Assembly (NCBI GenBank): GCA_001600875.1
Contig: BCLD01000007.1
Coordinates: 499,290 to 563,289 of the forward strand
From: Solicoccozyma terricola
Taxonomy: Eukaryota; Basidiomycota; Tremellomycetes; Filobasidiales; Piskurozymaceae
Direction of reading: 5' to 3'
DNA length: 64,000 bases
Position 1 is the first letter of the stretch. Each line of letters opens with the position of its first letter. A program made the position numbers and the translations under genes. The notes below the pieces were generated by a model. The model ran no database searches. It saw only the letters and a list, made by a program, of their open reading frames with translations, and was not told the origin of the DNA. This document shows, piece after piece, positions 32,959 through 44,081 of the stretch.

Positions 32959-33552
32959 CACTATGACTCTGGAACCCATAGGATACCCAGATCCATACCC
33001 CCACCGTCTCCCGCTGACGCCATTTGTTTTTTCGTCTTGACTCGGTAAGTTTCGCGTCTGCTGTGCTTGCGACGGCTGTATCCGCCAAACCCTTGGCCGT
33101 CATCATTTCCATTCCATTCGTCCTCTCGCGGTGCCATCCATCCCTCCATCCCTCCCTCCTTCCCTCCATCCCTCCCTCCCTCCACCAGTCTTATCTGCAC
33201 CACCACTACTCCCGTGCCCCAAAAGCGAACTCACGGTACATTTCATTCGTTCAATTCCATCGCGCAAAATAGCCAGGCGGAACTCGTCCTCCGGCGCAAC
33301 TCATTCCCGTCAATCAGCACCCTCGTTCCTTGACATTCGCTATATGCCGAGACGTGCAATACCGGCGACCTCGTACAAATTTTCCTGTCACCTTGTGCCT
33401 GAGGACAGACAGCGAGTCATAGCCGACGACTCGCAGCAACGTCTATCAAGCTTTGCAATCACACACTACACTAGACACTAGACACGGCACTACCCATCAA
33501 TCAATCAATCAATCAATCAATCAGAGCACTTTATCCTTCAAGCCTACCTTTC
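32959..33552. other. Intergenic with CT-rich and ATCA microsatellites
   Basis: This interval leads to the gene at 33553. It contains a TCCC/CCAT-rich run at about 33131-33185 and a perfect (ATCA)7 at 33496-33523, about 30 nt before the start codon. Both are simple repeats in the promoter or 5' leader. No gene is apparent. Confidence 0.7.
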
Positions 33553-34275
33553 ATGTCCTTCTTTGCCCTCTTCCGAGGTTGTTGTGGCCGTCGGCGGAAA
33601 CGGAGCAACACCATATCCACCATATCCGTACGTGATGTAGCTGCATTTTCACCAGCTTACACGCGTTTATCTTACACGTTTCTGTTGCATTTCTTTTCTT
33701 CTTCAGGATGCAAACGAAACCTCCTCCCTTCTGTCACCACCCGACCATCGACCAGGATCAATCCTCTCCGGTGACGATCGTGCAGCTCAAACGCAGTATG
33801 GGTCTACCCAACCTCAGCCAGGGCTCAGCCAGGAAGATCGCTTGAGAGTCGAGAACATCGGAAGGAGTGTAGGAGGGTGAGTCTGCGTAGGCTTTTTTGG
33901 TTCTGGCCTTTACTTTCCAGCTGCTAAACTACCACTTCTCTGCTAAACCACCACTTCTCTGCTAAACCACCACTTCTCTTCCATTACAGCCGCATGCTCG
34001 CCATCAACTCATTTCAACCACTCCAAACCACCAACAATGCACGCAACGGCTCGCCCAGAACGTCTTCCACATCATCCTCCAAGTCTCATGCCGACGACGA
34101 TATTTTAACAAACGTGGGAACGGCGCCGGTCGAGGAGGACGCAGACGGGGAGCAGGACACGAGGTCCGGCGTCAGGACAGTGTCCTTGGGGCTGGGAGGA
34201 ATGTTTGAAGGTCAACAGAGAAGTGTCTCGGCTCGCGGACGGGGTAGAGGCCGGGGTCGGGGACGAGGAAAGTGA
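33553..34275 (+). CDS. Small Cys-Cys protein with dileucine motif and RG tail (possibly LAMTOR1/Ego1-like)
   Basis: Three exons (33553-33627, 33707-33876, 33990-34275) join to 176 aa. The protein starts MSFFALFRGCCGRRRKRSNT, a Cys pair in a basic context that could be lipid-modified. This is followed by an acidic dileucine, ETSSLLSPPDHRPGS, then QYGSTQ and the helical EDRLRVENIGRSVGGRMLAI. The order CC, acidic-LL, YGS and a short helix resembles LAMTOR1/Ego1, the lipid anchor of the Ragulator/EGO complex on the vacuole. But that family normally begins MGxxxxCC, and here the cysteines lie at positions 10-11. The similarity is weak and the assignment is a hypothesis. The C-terminal 80 residues are disordered and end in five RG repeats, typical of RNA-binding or methylated tails. 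Intron 2 contains a threefold 19-nt repeat. Confidence 0.65.
33922..33978. repeat. Threefold 19-nt tandem repeat inside an intron
   Basis: The unit TGCTAAACCACCACTTCTC occurs three times back to back (33922-33940 with one change, 33941-33959, 33960-33978), ending 11 nt before the acceptor of intron 2. Each unit holds a CTAAAC-like branch-point sequence and a pyrimidine stretch, so the branch region of this intron is triplicated. Confidence 0.9.
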
Positions 34276-34741
34276 AAAGCGAGGCGAGAAAGGGTCATCG
34301 GGCAGGGATCAAAAATACAGGAGGGGGGCTGCTGCCTCCGTGCAATTCAGGCTTTCAAGGACAGCTTGACTACATCATCTTTTAAGGAATCCTCTTTTAA
34401 TGATTATTGATAGTATAACGAGACGAGTGGGGTTCGTGCGGCTTCTGGTGTGTTTCAACATTTTTCGACTTTTGTCTATTGTATTACCGGAACTTTGTTG
34501 TACGTGTATCTTATTCAACATGAACTGTGTCCCATGAAATGAATTGAAGCCTATCAATGGCGGCGGCGACGAGGAGAATGCGTTTGAAACAGGACATGCA
34601 ATTTTGAGTTGACATTGACGTTCGTTTTACAACTGTTCTCTTTCAACTTTTTGGTCGTTACATTATACTACGTTTTGAACAACTATGTGCTTCGTTAAAG
34701 GTTATACAACTTTGTCATCAACCCGGCCCCCGAGGCCCTGT

Positions 34742-36914
34742 TTAGTTCTGGAAGTAGAACAACCTTCCCACAGCGATCCCATCCTTGACCGCCTCTCCGT
34801 CCGCATTGACTGTCCCTGTCGCCTTGACTGGCAAGCCATAAACCTTTGCGCCACTCTTTTCCAACGAATTCCACGACCATGCGTTGGGAGGAGGTTTAGC
34901 GATGGGAGTTTCTACGACGAGGGAGTGAGCAACGTTTGAGACTGTCTCAGCGGTCGCGCGGGACGATGTTCGTGTGCGTTGACGAGGTAGAGATTGGCAG
35001 AAGAGGACGGATGGTGGCGATGAGGCTTGCGAGAAGACCTTGTCGCCGATTGTGATAGCCATGGTTGGAGAATCGAGTCGAAGTTGGCTGCAAGGGGACT
35101 TGCGACGGATGGTGACTGGTTCAACCTCCTCTTCGAGTACGGGTTCGCAATCCGATGAAGTAGCTGAAGTTCTACTCCTCGATCGATCCATCGCAGGTGC
35201 ACCATGTCGACTCAATACGTCCTGAACTAAACTCTGCGTTGGTGTCCTTGCGTCATCGGCGCGTGTCGTCAAACCAAGGGAACCCGTCATCCTTCCTCGT
35301 TCAGCAGAAATGTCAACTCCGGATCGATTACGAATGGGTATAACGTGATCCCAATCGACCTTCCACGATCGACTCTCCACTGATGAATCGCGACGACGAG
35401 ATGAGCTGGAACCAGCGCCAAAGCGAGTACCAGCACCAGATCCACCGATGGAAGTGACATCTCGACTTGATGGCGTGCGGTGGAATGCCTGTGCGTACGA
35501 ATGTAGACTATTGCTAGCCGCAGCAGGTGCGGAACCGAACTCGCTAGCCGTCATATGAGGATGTGGAGTCGAATACATGCGATGAAGAGTGTTATTTGTC
35601 GATGTTCGTGGTACTGCTTGATTGACATCTTGTCCTTGAGAGAGCGATCTGTTGCTCATGGAAGGACGAGATGATGGAGATGAAGCTAATCCGAAGGAAC
35701 TCTTGAGTGGCGTCATCGGTTTGAGAATGGTACCACCGATACCATGACTTGAAGATCGAGAAGAACGAGAGAATGGATATCCACCATCCTCGGAGACGCT
35801 CGATGAGCATAACGAGGAGAGAGAGTCGGAACTTGCAGCTGTGACGTTGGCTTGTGGAGCCATGAGAGGCGCCGCCGCCGTCGCCGCCGTCGCCGACGCG
35901 TGCACGACTGCACGTCCCGATTGATTCGATCTCCTCCTCTGTCGTTCCATCAACCCGTTATTCACACCGTCCGTTTGCATGCGGAAGTAATCGAACTCAT
36001 CGGGAAGGAAAGCGGCGGCGGCTGCAGCAGTAGTAGCTGCTGCTGTCTTGTCGCCGCTATCACTAGTCACCGATGTAGCACCGGTAGACTCGGTATCGGA
36101 ACTAACGAAGAACGGACTAGAAAGTTGAGCTTCTGACCATTCCGAGTCTCTCCTATTCGTATTAACTCTCATCCCACCGTACAATCCTGCCAACCCTTCT
36201 ATTTGAGACTGAGTGATTGCTCGATCTTTGGTAGCACATGATTCCGAGCAGTAAAGTTCGATGTTGTAAGTTGGTTGTGGAGGTGGAGTTGTGGTTGCTG
36301 AGGCGAGGAGTGAAGCTAGGTTACGAGTTGAGGAGAGACGGGAAGCGGTGTTTACTTGTTTAAGACCGGATGATGTTCCGCCAGATGGATTTCGCTGTGT
36401 GAGGAGTGAGAGTGGAAGGAAGGAATGAGAGAGAACCGTGAGTCTCTCTACGTTCCCGCACGGGTCGGAAACCCCCCCGCATTCCCCAAAAGGCACTCAC
36501 CTTCATCTTTCGTGAAAAGACTGGCTTCACTTGACCGTTTACGATAACCGGCATATCTAAATCATCTCCTACGTCCCTCTTCTTCCTAGCTTTAATAGTT
36601 GACGTCCTCCCAATGACCATTCCTTCTTCTTCTCCGACGATCGAACCAGGTGGAACGATCAACTTTTCACAAACAGTACACCAATTAGCGATTTCCATTT
36701 CTTCAAAACGTCTCGACGATGACGTCGTGGATGTCGTCGTTGTCATTGGTCCGTTTGACGTGGAACGCAAGTTCCTACCGTCTGAATGTCTTCGAATCGC
36801 AAGAGCGTCTTCACAATCCGATTCGTCTGAATCGTCTACAAACGCCGAAGACGACGAGACGTCGAGCTTGCGTTGTGAATGTGCGGTGGTGGTGGTGGTG
36901 GTGGTGGTAGACAT
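34742..36914 (-). CDS. Ecl1-type lifespan regulatory factor, much enlarged
   Basis: Two exons (36914-36501 and 36394-34742) join to 689 codons. The exon 1/2 region carries the family core: MEIANWCTVCEKLIVPPGS, then about 100 residues on, IELYCSESCATKDRAI. The CxxC and CSxxC pairs are the zinc-type signature of the Ecl1 'life-span regulatory factor' family, small fungal proteins that extend chronological lifespan and respond to starvation. Known Ecl1 proteins are often under 250 aa. Here the core is followed by about 470 disordered Ser/Ala/Arg-rich residues with polyalanine runs (around 35870 and 36010) and a C-terminal stretch with VYGLPVKATGTV that looks more ordered. The start ATG is followed by a poly-Thr run encoded by a GGT/ACC trinucleotide repeat. 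The 5' leader has long CACCT repeats. Family call is moderately sure; the role of the tail is unknown. Confidence 0.72.
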
Positions 36915-38479
36915 TGTGATGTTAACGTTGTAGCGAGTACCGGTTGGACAATATATTACGGGGGTTGGGGGGTGGATGGGGGTTTCCTTGTCACCGTGAG
37001 GTATCCACCAGCATCGACTTGGAAGGATATGTGTGTTGGTCGATGTGAGGTGGGGTGACGTGAGGTGAGGTGTGGTGAGGTGAGGTGAGGTGAGGTGAGG
37101 TGAACGTGTGTGTGTGTGTTTTGTTATTTGATGTACGACGACACCACTTCGGGCGAAAGGTAGACAATCAAAGGGAGGAGTGAATCGATGAATACGGGGA
37201 AATCGCGTTGAAACCAAAGTTTTGAGACGTTTTGGGGTGCGGGGGTGTGGCTGTGTTATCGGCCGAACAAGGGGGGGGTGTTGTGGTGGGACGAGGGTAC
37301 GGGGGGATAGACTAGCTCCTTCTCCTCCTCTTGACGATCAGTCTGTTAGTCCGTCGTCGCCCGGTCAATATCGATGGTCCCCTTTGTGTCCTGCGTTTGC
37401 GTTTGCTTTGGGGCGAGGTGAGGCGAGTCAATGAACGCGTTGAATGGGTGAGTGGGGGTTGGGTGGAGTGGAGTGAGTCCTGGCCGAGTGCTGTGTCTGG
37501 CTGTCCAACAATGTCAAGTGCCCAAGTTCCAATGGACGATATGTGATAGAATCAATGTGGGGTCCTCGCAATGACTCGTCGTCGTCTACCAGTACCACCG
37601 CACCACAAGTAATACCCAACCCAATGACACAACCGAACCCCACCCCCACCCCCACCCCCCACCCGTCCCGTTCCCCCCTTAGCCGTCCCCTACGCAATTT
37701 TTCCGTGGACCGTCCGGTACGACCGAAGGTCCGGTGCGCACCGGCGGTCGCGGGTCGCCAGTTGGGGGAAGTCGATCCCGCCGTAAAAAATAAAAAGGCC
37801 GACCGAGAAAAACAAGGAAAAAAAAAGGAAAAAAAAAAGAGAGTTTGGGTATAGTGCAGTACAATGGCGGTGTTGCTTTCGTCGCCGCGTTGGCATCATC
37901 AACCGGGTCTTTTCCCACAAACCTCCCTTGAAATCCAAAGAAAGACAAGAAACGGGAAGAAAAAGAAAAAAAAAAACTACAAAAAGAACAAAAAGGCACC
38001 TGTAGCCGCCTGCAGCCTGCAGCCGTCCGCCGTTCGCCCGTCACGGCGATAACGGGGAAACTGTTTGGTCATTTTAAGGTTTGGGATGCGAAGATCAACC
38101 GAACCTGACCCGTTGGGGGGCGCCCTTGGGCCGGCAATTTCCCCCAGCGGTCCTCCCCTCCACCAAGGGAGGGGAGTCACCGGAGACACGGACCGCCGCC
38201 CGCCGCCCGCCCGCGCGGGTAGCCGCCAAGATCCCCAACACCGGGTTTCTTGTTTTTCCCTTTGGGCGGCACATCGCTGATCCCTGATCAGCTGCTCAAG
38301 AGTCCTTGTATCGGGCCAATTAACACCCCGGGCGGTTGGGGGGAAATCCGTCCGTCCGTAAGAGCCAATGTCTGGCTGCGTATACCCGGTGTGCGGACGG
38401 TTTACGTCGCCACAACGTCGCCACCTGACAACTGGGGGGGGGGGGGGGAAGAGGGCCGAGCCTACATTCCCCCACCCTT
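36915..38479. other. 1.5-kb non-coding region with repeats and a GC-rich block
   Basis: This is upstream of the Ecl1-like gene and downstream of ORC5. It holds a GGTGA-type pentamer repeat near 37040-37100, TG runs, A-rich stretches near 37780-37840 and 37955-38000, and a GC-rich block at about 37680-38460 ending near a 15-nt poly-G at 38434-38448. Open frames here are short, Pro/Arg-rich and inconsistent between strands. I could not identify a gene or a known transposon in it. Confidence 0.6.
37045..37100. repeat. GGTGA pentamer repeat followed by TG run
   Basis: GGTGA is repeated about eight times with minor variants, then a GTGTGTGT run follows. On the minus strand this is a CACCT-rich leader about 130 nt upstream of the Ecl1-like start. 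Confidence 0.85.
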
Positions 38480-40708
38480 TCATCCCTCCACATCCGCAAG
38501 GTATCGATTCATGTCCCTGATTCCAAGTTGACTCGCATAAGACTGGACAAAATCTTTCGGCGTTTCAGAACGGAGGAGTATTCGGTCCAGTCGATCGCGA
38601 GGTGATGTGATGGCGAGTAGACTTTGGGATTCTAATTCAGGGATCTGTCGGATGAAAAGACAAAAAAAAAAAAAAAACCCCATTCGGTCGTTCAGAGATA
38701 GATTCGGGGGAAATCACAGAGGAAAAAAAAACTTACCATCCCCCAAACGCCGATTGACCGACTCAACTCCTTAACCTCCTCTTCCCAACTAATCATCCTC
38801 TCCGTATCCTTCCTCGTCGCAACCTCCCTCTCCTCCTCCGTCATTCCAGCAAACGACTGGAAAGCTGACGTTCTAGCACTAGTCAGTTCTTCCTCTGGGT
38901 GATGATCTGCGAATCCATGTTCAGCGAGTAGAGATTGGAAGATGGCGAGTAGACGTTCGAGTGGGAAAGATTTGGGACCAAGGAGGCGTTGTGGGACCTG
39001 GATATATAATCATGATCAGAAAAGGAATCCCCCCCCCCCCCCCCCCCCCCCCCCCGCGCCGCGGCGGGACCCCGTTACCAACTCTCTCACCTTTCCGACT
39101 CTTCCTACTACATTCCTCGACAACGCCACTTTTCTCATCCCACCACCTTTTTTCTTCCCCTTCCATGGCTCCGCTAGTGGGCCTCTACCAAACATGCGCA
39201 AATCCGACGTCCTCGGATTGAAACTCGCGAAATACGCAGCTAGAACGAGATACCTTGCATAGTATGGAATACGTGGAGGTTTAGGTTTTGGAATCGGAGG
39301 TCGTGTTACCGCTGCGGTCGTTAACGACGACGACGACGACGACGATAGGAAAGGATTTGAATTCCCAGTAGTAGTGTCTTTCTCTCGTCCTGGGAGAACA
39401 GTACCTGCATTCGGATTCAGAGCCATGAACGCACCAACATCTTGACCTCGAGAATCCTTGACGAGCTGTCGAGCTCTAACTCGAGACGGGATATAATGAT
39501 CACGAAACCATTCCATAGAAACCTGTCGAGTGAGGAGAATCTCACTTGCTGCTGAAAATGCATATGTCGATTGACGTGTGAGATGGGTTATGAGAGCGTG
39601 TGTGACTTGTTTCCGTGGAAACGTGGTACCTTCGCCGCTCGTATCCCCGTCATTCGCAGCACCGTTGGTGGTATGACCACCTTCAAACGCATCCAGATCC
39701 ACTCCATCACTCCATACATCCCACAACACATCACCTAGCCGTTCCATTTCTTCCACGACGGAATGAGAAATGAGATGTGCGAATGTGGTATGAAGGATCA
39801 AGAGGAAATGCGGATAGAGAGGATGATTGATGAATGGTCGGTTGGACGCGCGGGATGAATTGAGAAGACGTGATATGATTTCTAAACGGGAACAGGATTG
39901 AGATGGATTGAGATTGTCGATGATCAGGGACCTCGTAGCAGGAGACGACGACTTGCCATGCCAATCTCAGTCTCCTCACTCACCGACTTTATCCTCCTTT
40001 CTTCGCATGATATGGAATGGCTCGATTGCATCAGATGTAGCGGGTCGAACTAGATCCCAAGGTTGTTGAGACGTCAACACGATAGTGAGTGTATGGCTCG
40101 CTGGCATCTGTACGATAGCATCTCCATCATCAGTCTCGTGCATAGATTATCAGGAAGACGCTCAAATTTAACCGACTCACCATCTCAGATAACCGAGTGA
40201 TAACACCCCAACCACTTCCCATGATCTTATTCAACATCTCAGCGTGTTGAAGGATGAGGACCAACCCAGTCGCTGACCCCGGTGTAACCTGAGAGGTAGA
40301 TTCAATCACACGCGCACTAGTCGATGCATGGGAATATCCTGCATCCATTTCCACATCATCACCATGGAAACCATTCTCCAATGCTTTTCCTTTTCCTTTC
40401 CCATTCTGCTTTTGTAGATCATTCACAGCGCTCTTTAACCCTCTCACAAAGTCATCCCATCTAATGACATCCTTCAGCTGTGTATGTTGGTCATCAACTA
40501 GCTCCCTGGTAGCTCGTAAGATGGCCGTATATAAACCTCTTGGGTTGTTCGTGGTTGATGCGTCTACAATGACATGTGGGATGTCGAGACGGGGTAACGA
40601 GGTGGTTGAGGAGTGATATGGATGGTGGTAGTAGATGAATGGAGGAGGGGCAGGGGTGGAGAGGAGAGGAAGAAGCGGATGAGGTGAGGTGGTGGTGGGA
40701 GCCAACAT
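38480..40708 (-). CDS. ORC5: Origin recognition complex subunit 5, degenerate ATP site
   Basis: ORC5 is one of the AAA+-like subunits that load MCM at replication origins. The family C-terminus is clear: PKPPRIPYYARYLVLAAYFA, SFNPRTSDLRMFGR, then across an intron VPQRLLGPKSFPLERLLAIF, and a final exon ending RDMNRYLADVEG. Upstream are TGLVLILQHAEMLNK in the Walker B position and TIVLTSQQPWDLVRPATSD, matching the ORC5 layout. At the Walker A position (PPPFIYYHHPYHSSTTSL) there is no GxxxxGK[ST], and the Walker B Asp is replaced by Gln. About six exons; the intron at roughly 39000-39085 contains a 27-nt poly-C and a later one a 15-nt poly-A. The start is uncertain: Met at 40708, or a longer in-frame start up to about 40867. 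Confidence 0.85.
39029..39055. repeat. Poly-C tract, 27 nt, in an ORC5 intron
   Basis: An uninterrupted C-run (poly-G in the transcript) lies within the ORC5 intron between exons ending near 39087 and starting near 38999. It is followed by CGCGCCGCGGCGGG. Confidence 0.9.
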
Positions 40709-40898
40709 CGATGTAGTGCGAGGATTGCGATGATTGCGAGGAGTGGTTTGGAGGAGGTTGAGTGGAAGTCTAGCAAGAAGTAAAAGGTACGCGATAATCC
40801 GCGGTGTGGGAGTGGGATTTCTCGCACTTGAGAAATGACTGCCAGCTTCACACAACTCATCTATCAACGACTACAAGCACGAAAGCTGTAGGCTCCTC

Positions 40899-41302
40899 TC
40901 AGAATTCCTCCAGTCGATACACATCCACCACAACCTCCTCATACGGATGCGCCTTCCTCACAGCTTCCACTGCCTTCCTCACTACATCCTCTCCAACAGT
41001 GAACTCCAACTTTACTTCTTGTACCAGCTCTTGTTGTCCAGGTGTACCGATGGCTGGATTCGATGTTGGTCCTGGCGTGAATTGCGTGGTACCAGCGGAT
41101 GAATAGCAGACGTTGTTATATAGACCTATACGACCTGCGCCAGCTGTGAAGGCTGGAGTTGGGAAACGGGAAGGAACGCGGTCCCATAAACCCATTGAGC
41201 AACGCAACGAAACGACACAGCCAAGAATGTCATCTCACCTGCTTCCTTCACCTCCTCTACGTTCTCCAACGGTACGTAGACAATCAGTTTATAGTTCACC
41301 AT
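40899..41302 (-). CDS. Small NIF3/YqfO-like domain protein
   Basis: Two exons (41302-41239 and 41152-40899) join to 105 aa. The sequence starts MVNYKLIVYVPLENVEEVKE and, after the splice, reads AFTAGAGRIGLYNNVCYSSA, TTQFTPGPTSNPAIGTPGQQ and ends KAHPYEEVVVDVYRLEEF. This matches the stand-alone PII/CutA-like ferredoxin-fold domain that is inserted in bacterial YqfO and also occurs alone as the 'NIF3 C-terminal-like' protein in fungi. The conserved GAGRIGNY..C turn and HPYEE motif are present. The biochemical role is unknown in the family; metal binding has been proposed for related domains. The acceptor at 41153 was chosen because it joins the VKEAAF core in frame. The frame continues upstream to 41404 but the added residues do not resemble the family. 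Confidence 0.85.
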
Positions 41303-41671
41303 CGATGAGATGCTTTTGATGCTGAGGGATGGGGGTGTAACATGACGCTGTTCTACGATGACTTGGTTCCTTGCTTGTCCACGTGATTTGATAGGAACAT
41401 CCACCGGAGCAAGGGGGGAACAAGATTCAAGATCAGCGAGTGGTGAGATCGACTACCCAGATCACCTCTCTCTCCGATGACATGTTTTCCATTTGAGTCA
41501 CGTTCTCCAACAGCCAACTCCAGCCAAAACTCCGCCACATGCTGTGTCCTGCCTCGTGTTTCATACTCGAACCCCTCATGTACCTCGTCCTCGGTTGAAT
41601 AGAATACGTATTGGCATGAAAGGTAATGAATTGACAGTCCATCCATCCTATCTCCATCGTGTTCGTAAACA
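41303..41671. other. Interval between NIF3-like and GH16 genes; possible minus-strand exon
   Basis: This is the shared upstream region of two divergent genes. On the minus strand 41455-41700 has an open frame with natural codon use and the peptide EDEVHEGFEYETRGRTQHVA followed by EFWLELAVGERDSNGKHVIG, ending at a possible GTGATC donor. I could not connect it to other exons or a family, and it would abut the signal-peptide exon of the GH16 gene. I therefore leave it uncalled as a gene. Confidence 0.3.
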
Positions 41672-43907
41672 ATGAGCTGGGCACTTCTGCACCTTGCTCT
41701 CGTGCTGCTGGCAAGCACCTCAGCCAATGCGGAACCCCATCATCTACGACCTCGGGAAGCTCCGTATGCGCTTCAGAAGCAATACACTGGGAAAACATTT
41801 TTCGACGAGTGAGAAGTGATATCGATACAGGTGGTTCTGGATGACGTTCTGATAGTGTGTTGTGGCCAACAGCTGGATTTTCTTCGATTTTCCTGATCCG
41901 AGTCATGGCTGTGGGTGGCTGAGTATATTGGCGCAATCCGCTCACGCTGAAACCTTGACTGATCGTCAAACAAATAATAACTAGTGGTCAAGTGAGTACA
42001 ACACGAAGAGCAGCTATCAGAAAAATCAGCAGTCTGATGACATGACATGATGGAATTGCTGTCGATCAGTTACACCACCAAAGAGCAAGCTTTTTCTCAA
42101 GGTCTCGCGTTTTGGACAAGCGATGGCATCCCAGGAATCCAAGTGAGCGAACGAACCCTCTCCCCGATCCTTTGACCCCAATCGTGATATTGATGGAAAG
42201 AGCTTGGGACAGGTAGACCGGTGGGATACTACTGAGTCGGGAGCTAAGAGGAACTCGGTCAGGATTCATAGTATGGACGTGTACAATAGAGGTTTATTCA
42301 TTGTGGATCTGTTGTTGATGCCTTGGGGGTGAGTCGTGAAGGAACGGAACTCACGAGCGGAAAGACGTTGTTGTTGTTAAATTGTTGGTGGATAGATGTG
42401 GTGTGTGGCCAAGTAGTGAGTCGCCTTCTGGTAAAAGTCGAATTCGAACACGGTATTGATTCTAACGTCGCAGTTTGGACATTGGGATACGGCGCCAAAT
42501 GGCCAAGCTTGGTCAGTTCTCTCGGTGATTGTGGAGGTGACAGCGTGGTAATATAATCTGTGTGTTCCACAGGGGGAACTCGATATTGTGGTGAGTGTTT
42601 GGAAAACTTTTTGACTTCGGAGATGTCACTAAACCTTCTAACACGCTCTGCAGGAAGGAATAATGGGTATGCAACAAAAGTGAGCCGCCTCATTTATGCA
42701 CAGGAGCCCTTTTCTGGAATAACCTCTGAATACTCCGTTTCAGCCGATATTCACTGTAAGCATCAGCACTCGAATTTTTTACCCAATAATCTCACTGAAC
42801 ACCTGGGATCACAGGCATTCAGAGCCTGGATGCACCATGGTGGCGAATCAAGAGAACATGAGCGGCTATACTATCGTGAGTAACATCTCCGCCCCCCGAT
42901 GAAATCCTCCTTGATGACCGAGTTTTTCTTCTGCAGTCCAGCGATTGTGACTCCAGCACAGGTAGGTATATCGATCTTGAAGACCCGCAATTGCGTTGAA
43001 ATGTCGTTCAATTTCAATCAGGCGGATACGGATGCAGCGTTTCTTCGTCCTCGAGTGCCTCGTTCGGAGAGGCGTTCAATGCCGGGGGCGGTGGAGTATT
43101 CGCTATGTTATGGCGCGATGACGGTTTTACCTTTTGTGAGTTACACGTATTGCACAAGTTATCTTCTGAAGCCCAGACTCTGTTCTTCCGACGTAGGGGA
43201 CTGGACTCGTAGCAATGTCCCACCTGAGTGCGTCGCCTCAATAAGTCGAGCACGTCAGAGAAATTGATGTCTGTTTGTCTAGCATCAATCAAGGCATTCC
43301 CGACCCTTCGACCTGGGGAACACCAGCCGCCATTTTCCCTGCTACGTCGTGCAACATCGATAAATACTTCAAAGATCAGCAGTTGGTAATGAATGTGGAT
43401 TTGTGCGGTGAGTCGTGGTGTTATTGGGGAAGGGTTTGAACCTGACGTATACGTTCCGAGCAGGTGACTGGGCAGGAGGATCTTATGATGGTAAGGTGAG
43501 ACAGTAGAACAAAGACATCGGATCTGACAATGCTTTAAGTTCCTCTACCCAGCATACTCATATTGTCCAGGCACATGCGCAGAACAGGTGGCAAATCCAG
43601 TAAGTGATTTGGCCCATACGTGCCATATCCAACAAGCTCACACCCACGTCTACTCAAGGCAAATCTCATCAACACCATCTTCCTCGTGAATAATATCAGT
43701 GTCTATCAACCAACAACAGGACCGGTTGCTCCGATAGTGAGAGTACAGAATCTCACTACTGCGCAGATGGCGAAAGGTCCTTCGCTCAGCGCTTCTGTTC
43801 CGAAATCAGTGCACCACTCGCATGCAGGTGGGAAGAAGATCAGGAAGCTGGGAATCGTATCAATGATTATAGTGGGATCCATCGGGCTTGTAACTGCTTG
43901 TTCGTAG
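41672..43907 (+). CDS. Secreted GH16 endo-beta-1,3(4)-glucanase, many exons
   Basis: GH16 laminarinase-type enzymes cut or remodel cell-wall beta-glucan. The first exon (41672-41808) encodes a signal peptide, MSWALLHLALVLLASTSANA, then YTGKTFFDE. Later exons read DWIFFDFPDPSHGCGYTTKE, RNSVRIHSMDVYNRGLFIVD, LLMPWGCGVWPIWTLGYGAK, the catalytic GELDIVEG (ExDxxE, with an intron between V and E), NRYSLHSEPGCTMVANQEN, SSDCDSSTGGYGCSVSSSSS, GGGGVFAMLWRDDGFTFWDW, PDPSTWGTPAAIFPATSCNI and a CPGTCAEQVANPANL end. About 14 exons, including a 17-nt micro-exon at 42396-42412. The C-terminus is KKIRKLGIVSMIIVGSIGLV plus TACS, a hydrophobic tail that could anchor the protein or serve as a GPI signal. Frame is continuous through all these junctions. 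Confidence 0.88.
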
Positions 43908-44081
43908 CGGTATATACTCATCGACGGTACCAGCCGGGAGGAAAGGCGCAGCTGCGCTAGAACAGTGAACCGACCGTCAGAATACACGTCACGGCCATCT
44001 TTGGCCTACAATCCATCCCATCTCGAGGTGACCACGATAGCCATCAGCAGTTCACCAGTAATAGTCTCCTCATCTACCACG

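Noticed and set aside
33496..33523. (ATCA)7 as a possible CRISPR-like or phase-variation array
   Set aside because: It is a plain tetranucleotide microsatellite without spacers, in a eukaryotic promoter.
37977..38483. 168-aa minus-strand frame in the GC-rich block
   Set aside because: Composition is Arg/Pro/Gly nonsense driven by GC-rich repeats, with no splice or start context and no family pattern.
41433..41969. 178-aa minus-strand frame over the GH16 5' exons
   Set aside because: The plus strand encodes a clear signal peptide and catalytic motifs through this region. The minus frame has no motif and runs through GH16 introns.
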